From positions 806,001 to 870,000 of the forward strand of contig NC_008555.1 of the NCBI RefSeq assembly GCF_000060285.1: a stretch of 64,000 nucleotides of DNA, written 5' to 3'. Position numbers and translations under genes: made by a program. The notes under the pieces were generated by a model that saw nothing but the letters and a program-made list of their open reading frames with translations, was not told where the DNA came from and did not search any database. Of this stretch, positions 45,665 through 54,875 are shown piece by piece. Positions within the stretch are counted from its first letter, which is position 1. Every line of letters starts with the position of its first letter. The stretch is from Listeria welshimeri serovar 6b str. SLCC5334 (GTDB taxonomy: Bacteria > Bacillota > Bacilli > Lactobacillales > Listeriaceae).

Positions 45665-45874
45665 CTTTTGATCTGTGGGAATCAGAAGCAAAGTGGGAAT
45701 GAATAGATATTCTTTAAGGAACGCTATAAAGAAATAACTACTATTTAAATATAACTTTTTTTGATTAAATATGCACTAGTAAAATTGGTACATAAATATA
45801 TAATTTGGCAAGTTTTGTTGCAGTGAAGCCAATTCACAAGTTGTGAAAGTTTTATGACAATTATTTCACCTTTT

Positions 45875-47836
45875 TTAGCGTCCTTCGTGAAGTAATCCAT
45901 TACGATATGCAGAAAGTAATTTCTTTAAATCTTCGGCTTGTTCATTAAGCTTTTTGCCAATATCTGTGTCTCTCACACGCTTGCGATTGATTTCCATTTC
46001 AATAACTTGACGCGTAGAAAGGATATCTGTCTCGTTTTTTATCGCATCTTCTTTACTAGTAAATGGTTGGTGACTAACTAATTGAAGCCCGTAACTATTA
46101 AAAAGTAATGTATAACCAGCTAAATTAGTCTTTTTATGGTAAGCTTTTGCAAATCCACCATCAATTACAAGCATTTTTCCACTGGCTTTGATGGGACTTT
46201 CCCCTTTACCTTCTTTAACAGGTGTATGACCATTAATAATATGACCACAATCCCCATCAAGTCCGAACTCTTCCAAAATCTGCTTACAAACCTTTTCATC
46301 ATTACGCAAATTGTAATATGGATTTTTTTCTTCCACATGAGTTTCTTTATCAGCAACAAAATAACGTTCAAAAGTAGTCATTTCACTTTTCCCAAATAAA
46401 GAGGAAACCGCCCCAGTCCAAAGATACCACACGATATCACAAGCATATTTTTTTTCTTTTGTGCCAGGTGGGCGGACATAAGCTTCTCGAGTAAGAATTT
46501 CAAATTGCTCTAAAAGTTCTTTTCCTGCAAACTTCTTACCACGCAACTTCATCTCCATAAAAGTCCCGTCTTCATGAAGTGGAATACAACCATGATAAAG
46601 TAAATTTCCATTATAAGTTAAAAACATGCTACCTTTTGCATATAAAAACTGAACATGTTTTTGCAATCTACGACAATTTTTAAAGGAAGCCATAATTTTT
46701 TCAATTAATTCTTGTTCCGCAGTTGTAAGTTTATAAGGATTTTCAGGATCAATAGTTGGGAAATGGCTATCTAATAAGTCGTAATCTTTTCCTTTTATGT
46801 GAATTGTTCCGTTAGTATAGTCAATAAAATCTAACAGGAGTCGGTGGTTCATATCAAACTCTTGGCGGCGATTAATAATTTCTCCTTCTAACTTAAATTG
46901 AATAATGGCTATTGCTTTATGCATTCGGGCGATTTGTGTGATTTCTGCCTTACTATAATCAATATTATCTTCATTTTTAGGTTGAAAATACGTACAAGGA
47001 TCATTTTTATACATTTCATCCGCAAAAAGCGCAAGAGGACGAAGCGAAATACCATAACTATCTTCTAATATATCTAAATTCAAATAACGAGCAGAGATAC
47101 GGATAACATTAGCCGCACAAACTCTTGAACCACTAGCAGCACCCATCCATAAAATATCATGATTACCCCACTGGAAATCAACGGAATGATAATGCATTAA
47201 TGTATCCATAATTTTATCAGGATAAGGACCACGGTCGTATACATCACCAACAATATGTAAATGGTCAACTACCAATTGTTGAATAAGGCGAGCAAGAGCG
47301 CTAATAAATTCTTCGGCACGATCAAGGGAAATGATATGTTGTAAAATTTCTTCATAATACATTTTTTTGTCGTCTTCATTGTAGTTTTCTTGAAGTAATT
47401 CTTCTAATATGTAAGCAAAGTCTTCAGGCATGGCTTTTCTAACTTTAGAGCGAGTGTATTTAGAAGCAACATATTGGCAAAGTTCAATCAAACGAAATAG
47501 GGTTGTCCGGTACCATGCATGTATATCATCCATTTCGTCCGCAATTAAATCCATTTTTTCTTCAGGATAATAAATTAGCGTACTAAGGGAATTTATTTCT
47601 GCATCATCCAATTCTTCACCAAAAATATCACGAATTTTTCGCTTTATCACACCAGAACCATTACGTAAAACTTGCTCAAATGCACTATATTCCCCGTGTA
47701 CATCACTTAAAAAATGCTCGGTTCCTTTGGGAAGATTCATGATAGCTTCTAAATTGATAATTTCTGTAGCTGTTTTTGCTATAGTAGGATATTCAGTTGC
47801 TAATAATTGTAAATATTTCATATCATTAGTTTCCAA
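45875..47836 (-). CDS. fbp: Class III fructose-1,6-bisphosphatase
   Basis: A 653-aa gluconeogenic phosphatase of the Firmicute-type (B. subtilis Fbp, about 670 aa). The metallophosphatase motifs are seen: [24 protein letters not shown] and [15 protein letters not shown] with [14 protein letters not shown] start ([11 protein letters not shown]...), with AAGGAGG 10 bases upstream on the minus strand. It is convergent with nifJ, separated by about 245 bases. Confidence 0.95.
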
Positions 47837-47927
47837 AATATGCTGCCTCCTTTTTTAATTGGTATAGCTATTATATTTCTTAAATATTAGTAAGGCAAAC
47901 GTTTTGTTTTTAAATTGGTCTATACAA

Positions 47928-47954
47928 AAAGACGGGTTGAACCCCGCCTTAAAA
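47928..47954 (-). terminator. Terminator of the AEC permease gene
   Basis: On the minus strand AAGGCGGG/CCCGTCTT with T5, overlapping the last codon of the permease gene and lying before fbp. Confidence 0.75.
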
Positions 47955-48860
47955 CATAGGATGAAGAAAATATAACACAATTGGTAAAGTAATAATACTC
48001 AAAACAGTACTTATAAAAGTCGCACTAGAAACTAAATCTGGTTTTGTATCAAATTGAACTGCCATTAACGTTGTGTTAGCTGCTGTTGGCATTGCCGCAA
48101 GCAAAATCATAATTTGTTTGGTCATCTCATCTACTGGCAAAACCAAAGTTAAACCAAAAGCAATCATAGGAGCAATGAGTAATTTTAGAATTAAAGCAAT
48201 CCCCACTTTTCCAAGCTCAATACGTCTAAAAGAAATAACAGCTAGCTGCATTCCTAGAACAATCATGATTGTAGGAATAGCTGCGTCTCCAACAAGTTTG
48301 ACACATGTCATCAAAGCGGAAGGAAGAGAAATATGTAGTAATTGTAGCGCGAGTCCGAGTAAAGCCCCATATGCAATTGGCATTCGAATAACACGTTTCA
48401 TCACTGTTTTCATACCATTTGCATCTTTACTACCTTTTGCTGCGAAATAAACCCCAATTGTACTCATAGCGAGTTGTTGCAACACCATCAGAACGACTGC
48501 AATATCAAGTCCAACAGCACCAAAAATAAGTAGTACAACCGGCGTGCCATAATTTCCGTTATTCATAAATGCACTTGCTAAAATAAGCGCACAACGGTCT
48601 TGCAAATTATATCCAAGCAAAAAACTAATAAAACTTACAATGATTATCAAACTCAAGCAAAGTGCAAAGATATAAATTGCCAAATAAAGATAATCAAGTG
48701 AGAGTGGATTCGTATAAAAAGTATTAAATGCTAAAAATGGAGACATAAGATATAATGTGAGCTTTGATAAATTAGGAATATCAAATTTCAAGGTCTTCTG
48801 TCCAATAAAACCAATTGCAAAAATCCCAAAAACGGGAAGTAAAATAAGTAAAAATTCCAT
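47949..48860 (-). CDS. AEC-family permease (malate/auxin-efflux type)
   Basis: A 303-aa protein with about ten membrane segments, in two inverted halves of five, as in AEC/BART carriers. The family includes organic-acid (malate) permeases of lactic acid bacteria. Typical N-terminal pattern (LPVFGIFAIGFIGQKTLK) and the helix-breaking ASAFMNNGNYGTPVV segment are seen. Substrate not known. A terminator-like hairpin lies just upstream, so it is its own unit. Confidence 0.88.
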   Translation of the reverse strand: MEFLLILLPVFGIFAIGFIGQKTLKFDIPNLSKLTLYLMSPFLAFNTFYTNPLSLDYLYLAIYIFALCLSLIIIVSFISFLLGYNLQDRCALILASAFMNNGNYGTPVVLLIFGAVGLDIAVVLMVLQQLAMSTIGVYFAAKGSKDANGMKTVMKRVIRMPIAYGALLGLALQLLHISLPSALMTCVKLVGDAAIPTIMIVLGMQLAVISFRRIELGKVGIALILKLLIAPMIAFGLTLVLPVDEMTKQIMILLAAMPTAANTTLMAVQFDTKPDLVSSATFISTVLSIITLPIVLYFLHPMF

Positions 48861-48901
48861 TACAACACTCTTTTCTATGTATATTGTAGATTATTGTACC
48901 A

Positions 48902-48949
48902 TAAAAAAGCAGCCACTAAACAAGATATAGATGCGTTTTTAGCGGCTGA
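48902..48949 (-). terminator. Minus-strand terminator upstream of the AEC permease gene
   Basis: On the minus strand CAGCCGCTAAAAA pairs with TTTAGTGGCTG, followed by CTTTTTTA. It ends a transcript that comes from the gene-free region to the right, where no minus-strand gene is visible; an unannotated small RNA is one explanation. Confidence 0.6.
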
Positions 48950-49436
48950 TTTTCAAGAAAAAACGCGTATTTTTTAAAATTGTTTGAAATAAGTGATAAA
49001 TTGACACGAAATAGCCATTTTTTTACTTATAAAAAATAATTATACGATTTTTTTTGAGTAGTAAAACACCCCTTTTCGTGAGTATAATTTAAGTGTTATA
49101 ACAGAAATATAGCACACTATAAAATTTGTTAAAGCGTTGTCTATGTTTACTAAAATAGAAGGAGTCATAAGATGAAAAACAAAAAATCATGTTTAACTAA
49201 AAGAAATTATTTGGAAATTAAGAGGATAAGGAAGTTTGTACGATTATATTTGTGCTAAACGGGATTTTTACTTAAAAATAAAAAATTAGATAATTTAGTA
49301 AAATACGGGATTAAACAATTAAAAACGTTCTAAAAATGACAAAATAGTTTGTTTGCAAGAAAAAATGCAGAAAACTTTGAGAGTGAAATTACATGAGAAA
49401 TGACTATATATCTAAAAAATGAGAGAGGGACTATTC
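48950..49436. other. Gene-poor AT-rich stretch with possible small RNA and small peptide
   Basis: No normal-sized gene. It contains a plus-strand -10-like TATAAT at about 49083 and a 28-codon frame (49172-49258) with a good AAGGAG. On the minus strand it is the only source for transcripts ended by the terminator at 48902-48949. Confidence 0.4.
49172..49258 (+). CDS. Possible 28-aa basic peptide
   Basis: ATG at 49172 with GAAGGAG 6 bases upstream; the peptide starts MKNKKSCLTKRNYLEIKRI and is rich in Lys and Arg. No homolog is known to me; too short to judge from sequence alone. Confidence 0.35.
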   Translation: MKNKKSCLTKRNYLEIKRIRKFVRLYLC

Positions 49437-49718
49437 ATGCCTAAAAAATTATATAATGAAAAATTCAAAAGAAGTCTCGTTTATTTATACCACCATGGAA
49501 CTTCAAAGAATAAATTATGCACCGATTTTGGCGTTTCTATGGCATCACTTGCTAGATGGATCAAATCTTATAATACAGAAAATATTGACCTAAATGAAGC
49601 CTCTAGCATTTTACAAATGTATGAATTGAAAAAACAGAAAGCACTTCTGGAAGAGGAAATTTCCATATTATCAGAAGCCATCACCCTTTTTAACTTAGAA
49701 ACAAGCGTCGAGAATTAA
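49437..49718 (+). CDS. Orphan IS3-type transposase OrfA
   Basis: A 93-aa helix-turn-helix protein: NEKFKRSLVYLYHHG, CTDFGVSMASLARWIKSY (DNA-binding helices) and a leucine-zipper-like end (ELKKQKALLEEEISILSEAITLF). This is the OrfA (InsE-like) half of IS3-family transposases. No OrfB with the DDE domain follows; a perfect terminator closes the gene instead. So it is either an IS relic or a domesticated DNA-binding protein. ATG 49437 has GAGAGGGA upstream. Confidence 0.78.
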   Translation: MPKKLYNEKFKRSLVYLYHHGTSKNKLCTDFGVSMASLARWIKSYNTENIDLNEASSILQMYELKKQKALLEEEISILSEAITLFNLETSVEN

Positions 49719-49722
49719 AAAA

Positions 49723-49757
49723 TCCACCCATAATCATGATTATGGGTGGGTTTTTTT
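49723..49757 (+). terminator. Terminator after OrfA
   Basis: CCACCCATAATCATGATTATGGGTGG, a perfect palindrome, then T7. Confidence 0.92.
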
Positions 49758-50161
49758 AATGACTTTAGTTGTAATTGAAAATATTGTAACATTAAATTTT
49801 GAGATAAAAGCGTTAAACAACTAAAGCGAATGTTGAAGATTGCACTAATTAACTTCTAAACATGAGTCTGCTTTTTAGACGAAAGATAATCAGGTTGAAC
49901 ATGGTTTAAAAGAGTCATCCAAATTCTAGATACACTTGATTACAAACCTTTTACGTTACTATATATCATATTACTTTAATTGTTTGTAGATAAAGAAAAT
50001 ATACAAATAGCTTGTAAGGATAAAGATACGCTCAAAAAAATAATAAAACATGTCTTTTTTTAATAATAGTGGCCATTGAATCGTTTATGCCATTAGACTA
50101 TAATAATATTTGTAAACAAGAAGATAGTTTTAGCTATTTGACTTGTAAAGGAGCTAACAAG
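49758..50161. other. Gene-free stretch before the immunity-like gene
   Basis: About 400 AT-rich bases; no open frame with RBS on either strand and no clear repeat. The promoter of the gene at 50162 should lie here but could not be fixed. Confidence 0.5.
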
Positions 50162-50791
50162 ATGAATACAAATACTATAAAAGATTTAATAATTAGTATA
50201 GAACAAAGACCAAAAATGTTTCTCAGAAATAAAACAATAGACGCATTAAGTGATTTTTTAAATGGCTATTCGATGGGAAGTAGAGAAAAAATAATAAAAG
50301 GATATTCAATAGATTTCTGGTTTTTTCATGAGTATATAAAGGACTATTATAACTATAGTTCCTCTACCTCTGGATGGACTAATATGATACTTGAACATTG
50401 TTGTGATGATCAAGAAAAAGCCTTTCACGTTTTCTTTCAAAGATACCATGAGTTTATGGAAATCAGTGTAGAATCAGTCTTTAAAGCAAATTTGGATAAA
50501 AGTAATAGTGTATTTCATTTTGATATGGCAAAGGGAAAAAAACTTATAACAAATTTAGATTTACAACAGCTAGAACCAGTATACAAAAATCCAAAAAGCT
50601 ATATAGTATTGCAACTATCTCTTGATAATGGTTTTATTTTGTTAATAGAATCAGATTATCTATTCTATCAAAAAAGAAAATTATTTAAAAATCTTTCAGA
50701 AATTAATCATGAAATTTTAAACTTATTTGGTACAGCGCAACAACTTAAGCCAATTTCAATAGAGGTGTTAAATAATATTGAAATTTGTTAG
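50162..50791 (+). CDS. Putative orphan immunity protein
   Basis: A 209-aa soluble protein. The N-terminal pattern (IEQRPKMFLRNKTIDALSDFLNGY, then SGWTNMILEHCCDDQEKAFHVFFQ) is like that of immunity proteins of polymorphic-toxin loci, which often begin with an RPxMYLG...L..F..GY pattern (recalled). Start ATG 50162 has AAAGGAG. It lies about 360 bases upstream of the LXG toxin operon, without its own toxin, so it may protect against toxins of other strains. Confidence 0.6.
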   Translation: MNTNTIKDLIISIEQRPKMFLRNKTIDALSDFLNGYSMGSREKIIKGYSIDFWFFHEYIKDYYNYSSSTSGWTNMILEHCCDDQEKAFHVFFQRYHEFMEISVESVFKANLDKSNSVFHFDMAKGKKLITNLDLQQLEPVYKNPKSYIVLQLSLDNGFILLIESDYLFYQKRKLFKNLSEINHEILNLFGTAQQLKPISIEVLNNIEIC

Positions 50792-51103
50792 CTTATACAA
50801 AATAAATTTTTCGAAAAAGAAAAAAGGCCTACTGAACCCCATAAGTTAGACTAAAAAATCTAACTTTAGAGACATATTTTATTGGCTAAATGTGATGATG
50901 CATGTGAGAAACAAGTGATGGAACCTTAAATAGTTGGGGATTCCTAAGCTATCTCGCAGATACTAATACAAAACACTTTGACTTTCTCCGTCAAAGTGTT
51001 TTTTTGCGCAAAATAATCCATCAGAAGCCAACTTATTCACTTCATCCAGCTCATGAAGCCGATTTTTGTTCATAAAACGCTCACAAAAGGAGGGCGTTCC
51101 CGG
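50792..51103. other. Gene-free stretch with IS3-like end and terminator
   Basis: ACTGAACCCCATAAGTTAGA (50831-50850) resembles terminal repeats of IS3/IS150-group elements and also forms an 8-bp hairpin with TCTAACTT. A 15-base identity (GGGGATTCCTAAGCT, near 50937) to the toxin gene (near 52749) is noted. No gene seen. Confidence 0.4.
50970..51006 (+). terminator. Terminator upstream of the LXG operon
   Basis: AACACTTTGAC/GTCAAAGTGTT perfect 11-bp stem with T7. Confidence 0.9.
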
Positions 51104-51112
51104 TGTTATAAT
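51104..51112 (+). promoter_or_regulatory. Extended -10 promoter of the LXG operon
   Basis: TG-T-TATAAT (51104-51112) is an extended -10 element without a good -35; it lies 37 bases before the first operon start. Confidence 0.5.
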
Positions 51113-51148
51113 GAGAAAGAGAGCGAGAGACAGAAAGGGCGTACCCAA

Positions 51149-51421
51149 ATGAGTGAAATTAAAGTGAAGGAAGAAACAGTAAAAAAATATTCCTCCGACA
51201 TGAAAGAATCAGCAAAAGCAATGGACTATTTGCCTATGAAAGACGGGAATATGGCATTTAGTCGAGCGAACTCCATCAACCAATTGCGTACAGCGTTGTT
51301 TGACTTGGTAGAGGCGGTAGAAGCTTTTCAAGTGGTGGTGGAAACCGATGCGACACGGTTAAAAAACTTAGGCGAATCTTTTGCCATCAAAGACCGAGCA
51401 CTCAGACGGATGATGGGTTAA
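51149..51421 (+). CDS. DUF3130/TIGR04197-type LXG-toxin partner (Lap1-like)
   Basis: A 90-aa helical-hairpin protein of WXG100-like size: MSEIKVKEETVKKYSSDM at the start and ALFDLVEAVEAFQVVVETDATRLKNL in the second helix. It matches the TIGR04197/DUF3130 type VII secretion family. Such proteins (Lap1) bind the LXG domain of the toxin and target it to the Esx secretion machine. I chose ATG 51149 because the family starts here. The DUF3958 partner and the toxin follow. Confidence 0.83.
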   Translation: MSEIKVKEETVKKYSSDMKESAKAMDYLPMKDGNMAFSRANSINQLRTALFDLVEAVEAFQVVVETDATRLKNLGESFAIKDRALRRMMG

Positions 51422-51433
51422 GAGGGGACATAC

Positions 51434-51802
51434 ATGGATACCAACAGTCAGCCTATAGAACAACAACTACATACCTTAAAAAAGCAACAAAAAGAACTAG
51501 AAGAAGCGTTGTTACAACTAAAACGAGAACAAGATGAACAAGCATGGTTAGCCGAAGATTTTGCCCGTGTTTGCCTAGAAGAGCAGGAGTCCCTGGCACT
51601 TTTGCGCACAGTTTGGCAAGGGGAGGCTGCGCGCAGTTTTAGCTACTATTTGGAAGCGCTCCATGAAGAAGAAAAACAGCGATGGCGCAAAAAGATCCAA
51701 GAAAACCAAGCAGCATGCGAACAAAAGAGGCAGACCTATCAACAAAGCATCTATCAATTAGAAACGAAACAACGAGCTTTACATAAGGAGTGGGGACAGT
51801 GA
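51434..51802 (+). CDS. DUF3958-type LXG-toxin partner (Lap2-like)
   Basis: A 122-aa coiled-coil protein, very rich in Gln, Glu and Lys, with a short hydrophobic centre (ALLRTVWQGEAARSFSYYLEAL, W-x-G-like turn). It fits DUF3958 (Lap2), the second targeting factor encoded between DUF3130 and LXG genes. RBS AAGAGGGGA. Its stop overlaps the toxin start by three bases (GTGA), so translation is coupled. Confidence 0.8.
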   Translation: MDTNSQPIEQQLHTLKKQQKELEEALLQLKREQDEQAWLAEDFARVCLEEQESLALLRTVWQGEAARSFSYYLEALHEEEKQRWRKKIQENQAACEQKRQTYQQSIYQLETKQRALHKEWGQ

Positions 51803-53175
51803 GTCGCATTGACATCGGAGAAATAAGGACATTCGCGCTCCAATTAAAGGAAGCTAACCAACAAGGCAAAAGATGTATTAAAGCTATCCAAACCGTCGTG
51901 ACCAACTATGCGGAAGAGGATAGCTTAAAAGGGAAAGCGATAGACGCATCTAAGAATTATTATCAAATGACCTATGTCCCCTTATGTAAGGCTATTTTGG
52001 AAGTAATGGAAGAGAGTCAAGAACGATTAAGGCAATACATGGACGATTTTCATGACCAAGTAGATAGTTCCCCCAACGCAAGAATCGATGAGGAAGGCTT
52101 ATTCGAACTTGGCCAACAGATTGATCGTCTGGAAGCAAAAAAAGAAACGTTAGCCCAGCGAATGAACGTGGGAACGGAAGGGCAGATGCAAATTTATCGT
52201 TCTCAGTTAAGTAAAGCATATAAGAAGGAAAATATAGTAGAAAAGTATCTGGCTTTTGAACAAAGTCATACGGATTTTTTTGCGCATATAAGCGATTTAG
52301 TACAAAATATTCAGCAAACGATTCGAGAACTCCAGTCGAATATTCAGTTTAACCATCATACTGGCACCTACGATCTAACGAAACTGGATTTGGACACCGT
52401 AAGCCGTTTGCAACAAGCGTTAGGAAAAGAATCCAATGCCCAACCAAAAAAATTTCCTTTTAACGAATACCAAAAAACATATACGGGTACCACATGGATA
52501 TTAACAAGAGGTGGTATAATAGACGTGGAAGCAACCACGGCCTACAACGAAGCCATCCTCCACGGCGAACTACCACCAGAATCAAATCAAGCCACAGAAG
52601 ATGCCGAGCTATTAAAAGGAATAATCGCCTCCGTAAAAGCAGGAAAAGACCCATTAACCGGCCAAGAAATCAGTTTACTGCAAGGAATAAGTATCATAGC
52701 TGGCACCACCTTCATGTACACAGCTGGAGCGTACCATGGGAAAAGGATGGGGATTCCTAAGCTTAAAGGTTTGTTGAGGAGGAAAGCTGGTGGGGGTAAT
52801 GTTCCGAAGAGCTCAAAAAATAGTGCCCAATATCTAAAATATAAAAATGAGTTAATGAAAGGTGATATACTCAAAAACTCAAAACCTATTATATCTGGTT
52901 CTGATTTAAAAGACTCTAAAGTAGTTTCTGAACTTACTAAGGATGGCAGCTCCATATCAGACTGGTCGAAAATGGAGTCAACTTATAGTTATGAAACGTC
53001 AATGGGAAAAGGGAAAATTCACTATTATCAGAATTTGAAAACTGGTGAAATTAATTTTTATGATGTGAAAATGAAAGTAAAAATTCCTAAAGACCTTAAA
53101 ATTAGGAATGAACTTACTGATGATTTTTGGATTATAGACTTAGATAATAATTTTATACCAATGGGGGTTAGATAG
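51799..53175 (+). CDS. LXG polymorphic toxin secreted by the type VII system
   Basis: A 458-aa antibacterial toxin candidate. The N-terminal LXG domain (about residues 1-200; RIDIGEIRTFALQLKEANQ) serves for export; a linker (about 219-292) is duplicated downstream. A hydrophobic stretch (SIIAGTTFMYTAGAYHG) precedes a C-terminal toxin tip of about 140 residues with HYYQNLKTGEINFYDVKMKV, like an unnamed tip seen in other LXG proteins (recalled). Its activity cannot be assigned. I chose GTG 51799, 8 bases after AAGGAG; GTG 51790 is too close. The Esx machine itself is not in the window. Confidence 0.85.
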   Translation: MSRIDIGEIRTFALQLKEANQQGKRCIKAIQTVVTNYAEEDSLKGKAIDASKNYYQMTYVPLCKAILEVMEESQERLRQYMDDFHDQVDSSPNARIDEEGLFELGQQIDRLEAKKETLAQRMNVGTEGQMQIYRSQLSKAYKKENIVEKYLAFEQSHTDFFAHISDLVQNIQQTIRELQSNIQFNHHTGTYDLTKLDLDTVSRLQQALGKESNAQPKKFPFNEYQKTYTGTTWILTRGGIIDVEATTAYNEAILHGELPPESNQATEDAELLKGIIASVKAGKDPLTGQEISLLQGISIIAGTTFMYTAGAYHGKRMGIPKLKGLLRRKAGGGNVPKSSKNSAQYLKYKNELMKGDILKNSKPIISGSDLKDSKVVSELTKDGSSISDWSKMESTYSYETSMGKGKIHYYQNLKTGEINFYDVKMKVKIPKDLKIRNELTDDFWIIDLDNNFIPMGVR

Positions 53176-53176
53176 T

Positions 53177-53776
53177 ATGATTGTAAAAGTAATTTCTAAC
53201 AAAGAAAATAGGGATATTACTATTAATAAACTTTATCCAGTTCTTATAAAAAAAGAAGATGAAATTAGAATAGTTGATGATTTTGGAGGATTGTCAATAT
53301 ATGAACTTAAAGATTTTCAGATTTACAAAGAAAATATTAATTCGTACATTAAAGAAATGAATTCATTAGTTTATGAGCTAATTGGTTATCCCGCTTTCTT
53401 AGAAAATTATTATAATGATGACAAAAAGGCTAGAAATGATTTAGATAAGAGCCGATCAAACATCTTCAAAGAGGATTTAAATGAAGATGAACTTATTGAA
53501 CTTATTACATCAGAATATTATTCAAGTGATGAAAAAATTATATTTATTGAAGGGATAGAAAATAAAATAAATGACAAATCAACCAAAGTATTAGCTAAAT
53601 ATTTCGGAAATAATCAAAATATAGAACCAGAAATGTTGTTACCTATTTGTAGACTTTTATCCAAGTGTCAAAACCAAGAAGTTTATGATTTATTTTTAGA
53701 TTTTATTAGCGATGATACAATTAATAATGATTCTATACAAAATACAATTATTGAGTATTTTAACAATTATAATTAA
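53177..53776 (+). CDS. Cognate immunity protein candidate
   Basis: A 199-aa acidic, soluble protein beginning one base after the toxin stop. The N-terminal part (MIVKVISNKENRDITINKLYPVLI) is a small beta domain and the rest is helical (HEAT-like, IIFIEGIENKIND, YFGNNQNIEPEMLLPICRLL). Position directly behind the toxin and lower GC than the LXG part support an immunity role. No named family recognised. Confidence 0.7.
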   Translation: MIVKVISNKENRDITINKLYPVLIKKEDEIRIVDDFGGLSIYELKDFQIYKENINSYIKEMNSLVYELIGYPAFLENYYNDDKKARNDLDKSRSNIFKEDLNEDELIELITSEYYSSDEKIIFIEGIENKINDKSTKVLAKYFGNNQNIEPEMLLPICRLLSKCQNQEVYDLFLDFISDDTINNDSIQNTIIEYFNNYN

Positions 53777-53844
53777 AAAAGGTTTTTTATTATCTGATTG
53801 CCGTCAAATAGTGGAACCTTGACTATTAAGAAGACCCAAAACAG

Positions 53845-54131
53845 TTTCTTTTAACGAATACCAAAAAACATACACGGGTACCACATGGATATTAACAAGA
53901 GGTGGTATAATAAGCGTGGAAGCGACAACGGCCTACAACGAAGCCATCCTCCACGGCGAACTACCACCAGAATCAAACCAAGCCATAGAAGATGTCGAGC
54001 TATTAAAAGGAATAATCGCCTCTGTTAAAGCAGGAAAAGACCCATTAACCGGCCAAGAAATCAGAAGCGCAAATAATTGTCCTTATCGTCGTATACTTTC
54101 CATTCTGACAGAGCATAAACTTATCAAATGA
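53845..54131 (+). pseudogene. Silent LXG toxin cassette (linker copy with short tip)
   Basis: Bases 53845-54064 are a near-copy of the toxin linker at 52454-52673 (TYTGTTWILTRGG, VEATTAYNEAIL, GKDPLTGQEI). After this shared part the frame runs only 22 codons (RSANNCPYRRILSILTEHKLIK) and stops. There is no LXG domain and no start. Such orphan linker-plus-tip cassettes serve as recombination donors in polymorphic-toxin loci; here the tip seems decayed. Confidence 0.85.
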
Positions 54132-54297
54132 ACAATACAAAGAAATGTTAACCAATTCAAACATATTTCAAACCACGTCAGGAAAAGCAAATTGTTTTGA
54201 TAATTTCATTGGGTTATTAAATCAAGAAAAGTATTATGGTGTCATTTACACTAGTTACGAACCATTGAACCAAATAATAATTGAAACGAATGTCCGC
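54132..54297. other. Decayed cassette remainder
   Basis: A frame from 54145 (starts MLTNSNIFQTTSGKANCF) has no RBS and runs through the psiE terminator, so I do not call it a gene. It may be a leftover of an immunity gene belonging to the silent cassette. Confidence 0.35.
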
Positions 54298-54333
54298 ATA
54301 AAAAATACCAACCAGAATTCTCTGATTGGTATT
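54298..54333 (-). terminator. Terminator of psiE
   Basis: Minus strand: AATACCAA-t-CAGA/TCTG-g-TTGGTATT, followed by TTTTT. Confidence 0.85.
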
Positions 54334-54373
54334 AGGTCTAACTTTTGGCTTTCACTACAAATTACTTGTTTTT

Positions 54374-54787
54374 TTATCCTTCACGTTTCAACATCTTCGT
54401 ATTAGCTAAAAACAGGGCTGCAACTAGTAGTAAAATGGCTCCTGAAAGAATCAGCGTAGATGTGGCGCTAGAGTGATCGACAATAATAAATCGAATAATC
54501 GCTGTAATACCAATATAAATGAAATAACGCAGCGGAAAATGAAAATGGGACTCGAAATATTTGACGATGAGCGCAATAAATTCAAAATAAAGGAAAAACG
54601 TTAAAATATCTTGCGTCATATAATAATAAGATACATCTGTGTCTAAGAAGAATATATTATTAAATATCGTAAATGCCTCTCTAATTAAAAAAGCAACAAG
54701 AGTAAAACCGACCATAATAAGAGCCAGATTTAAAGTGATTCGCAGCAAGATGGGAACAATAGAAGAAATTTTTTCTAAGCGTTTCAT
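54374..54787 (-). CDS. psiE: PsiE-family membrane protein
   Basis: A 137-aa protein with four membrane segments, close in length to E. coli PsiE (136 aa). Typical: basic N-terminus ([12 protein letters not shown]), [14 protein letters not shown] and [23 protein letters not shown]. The family name comes from induction by phosphate starvation in E. coli; its function is unknown. I chose ATG 54787 with AAGGAGG rather than the upstream start at 54829, which lies in the divergent promoter. Confidence 0.82.
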
Positions 54788-54875
54788 CCGTTGCCTCCTT
54801 TCCAAAAACGATATCGCTTTTTTAGTCATTTTACACTATAATGAGAACCATGACTATTTTTAAGGGGGGATTGTT

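Noticed and set aside
45833-45847. Palindrome TTCACAAGTTGTGAA between nifJ and fbp, a possible Rex-type operator
   Set aside because: Half-sites are in inverted order relative to a Rex box, and it lies downstream of both convergent genes, not in a promoter.
54145-54405. 86-aa frame after the silent toxin cassette
   Set aside because: No RBS, and it runs through the psiE terminator into its coding region; kept only as a decayed remainder.
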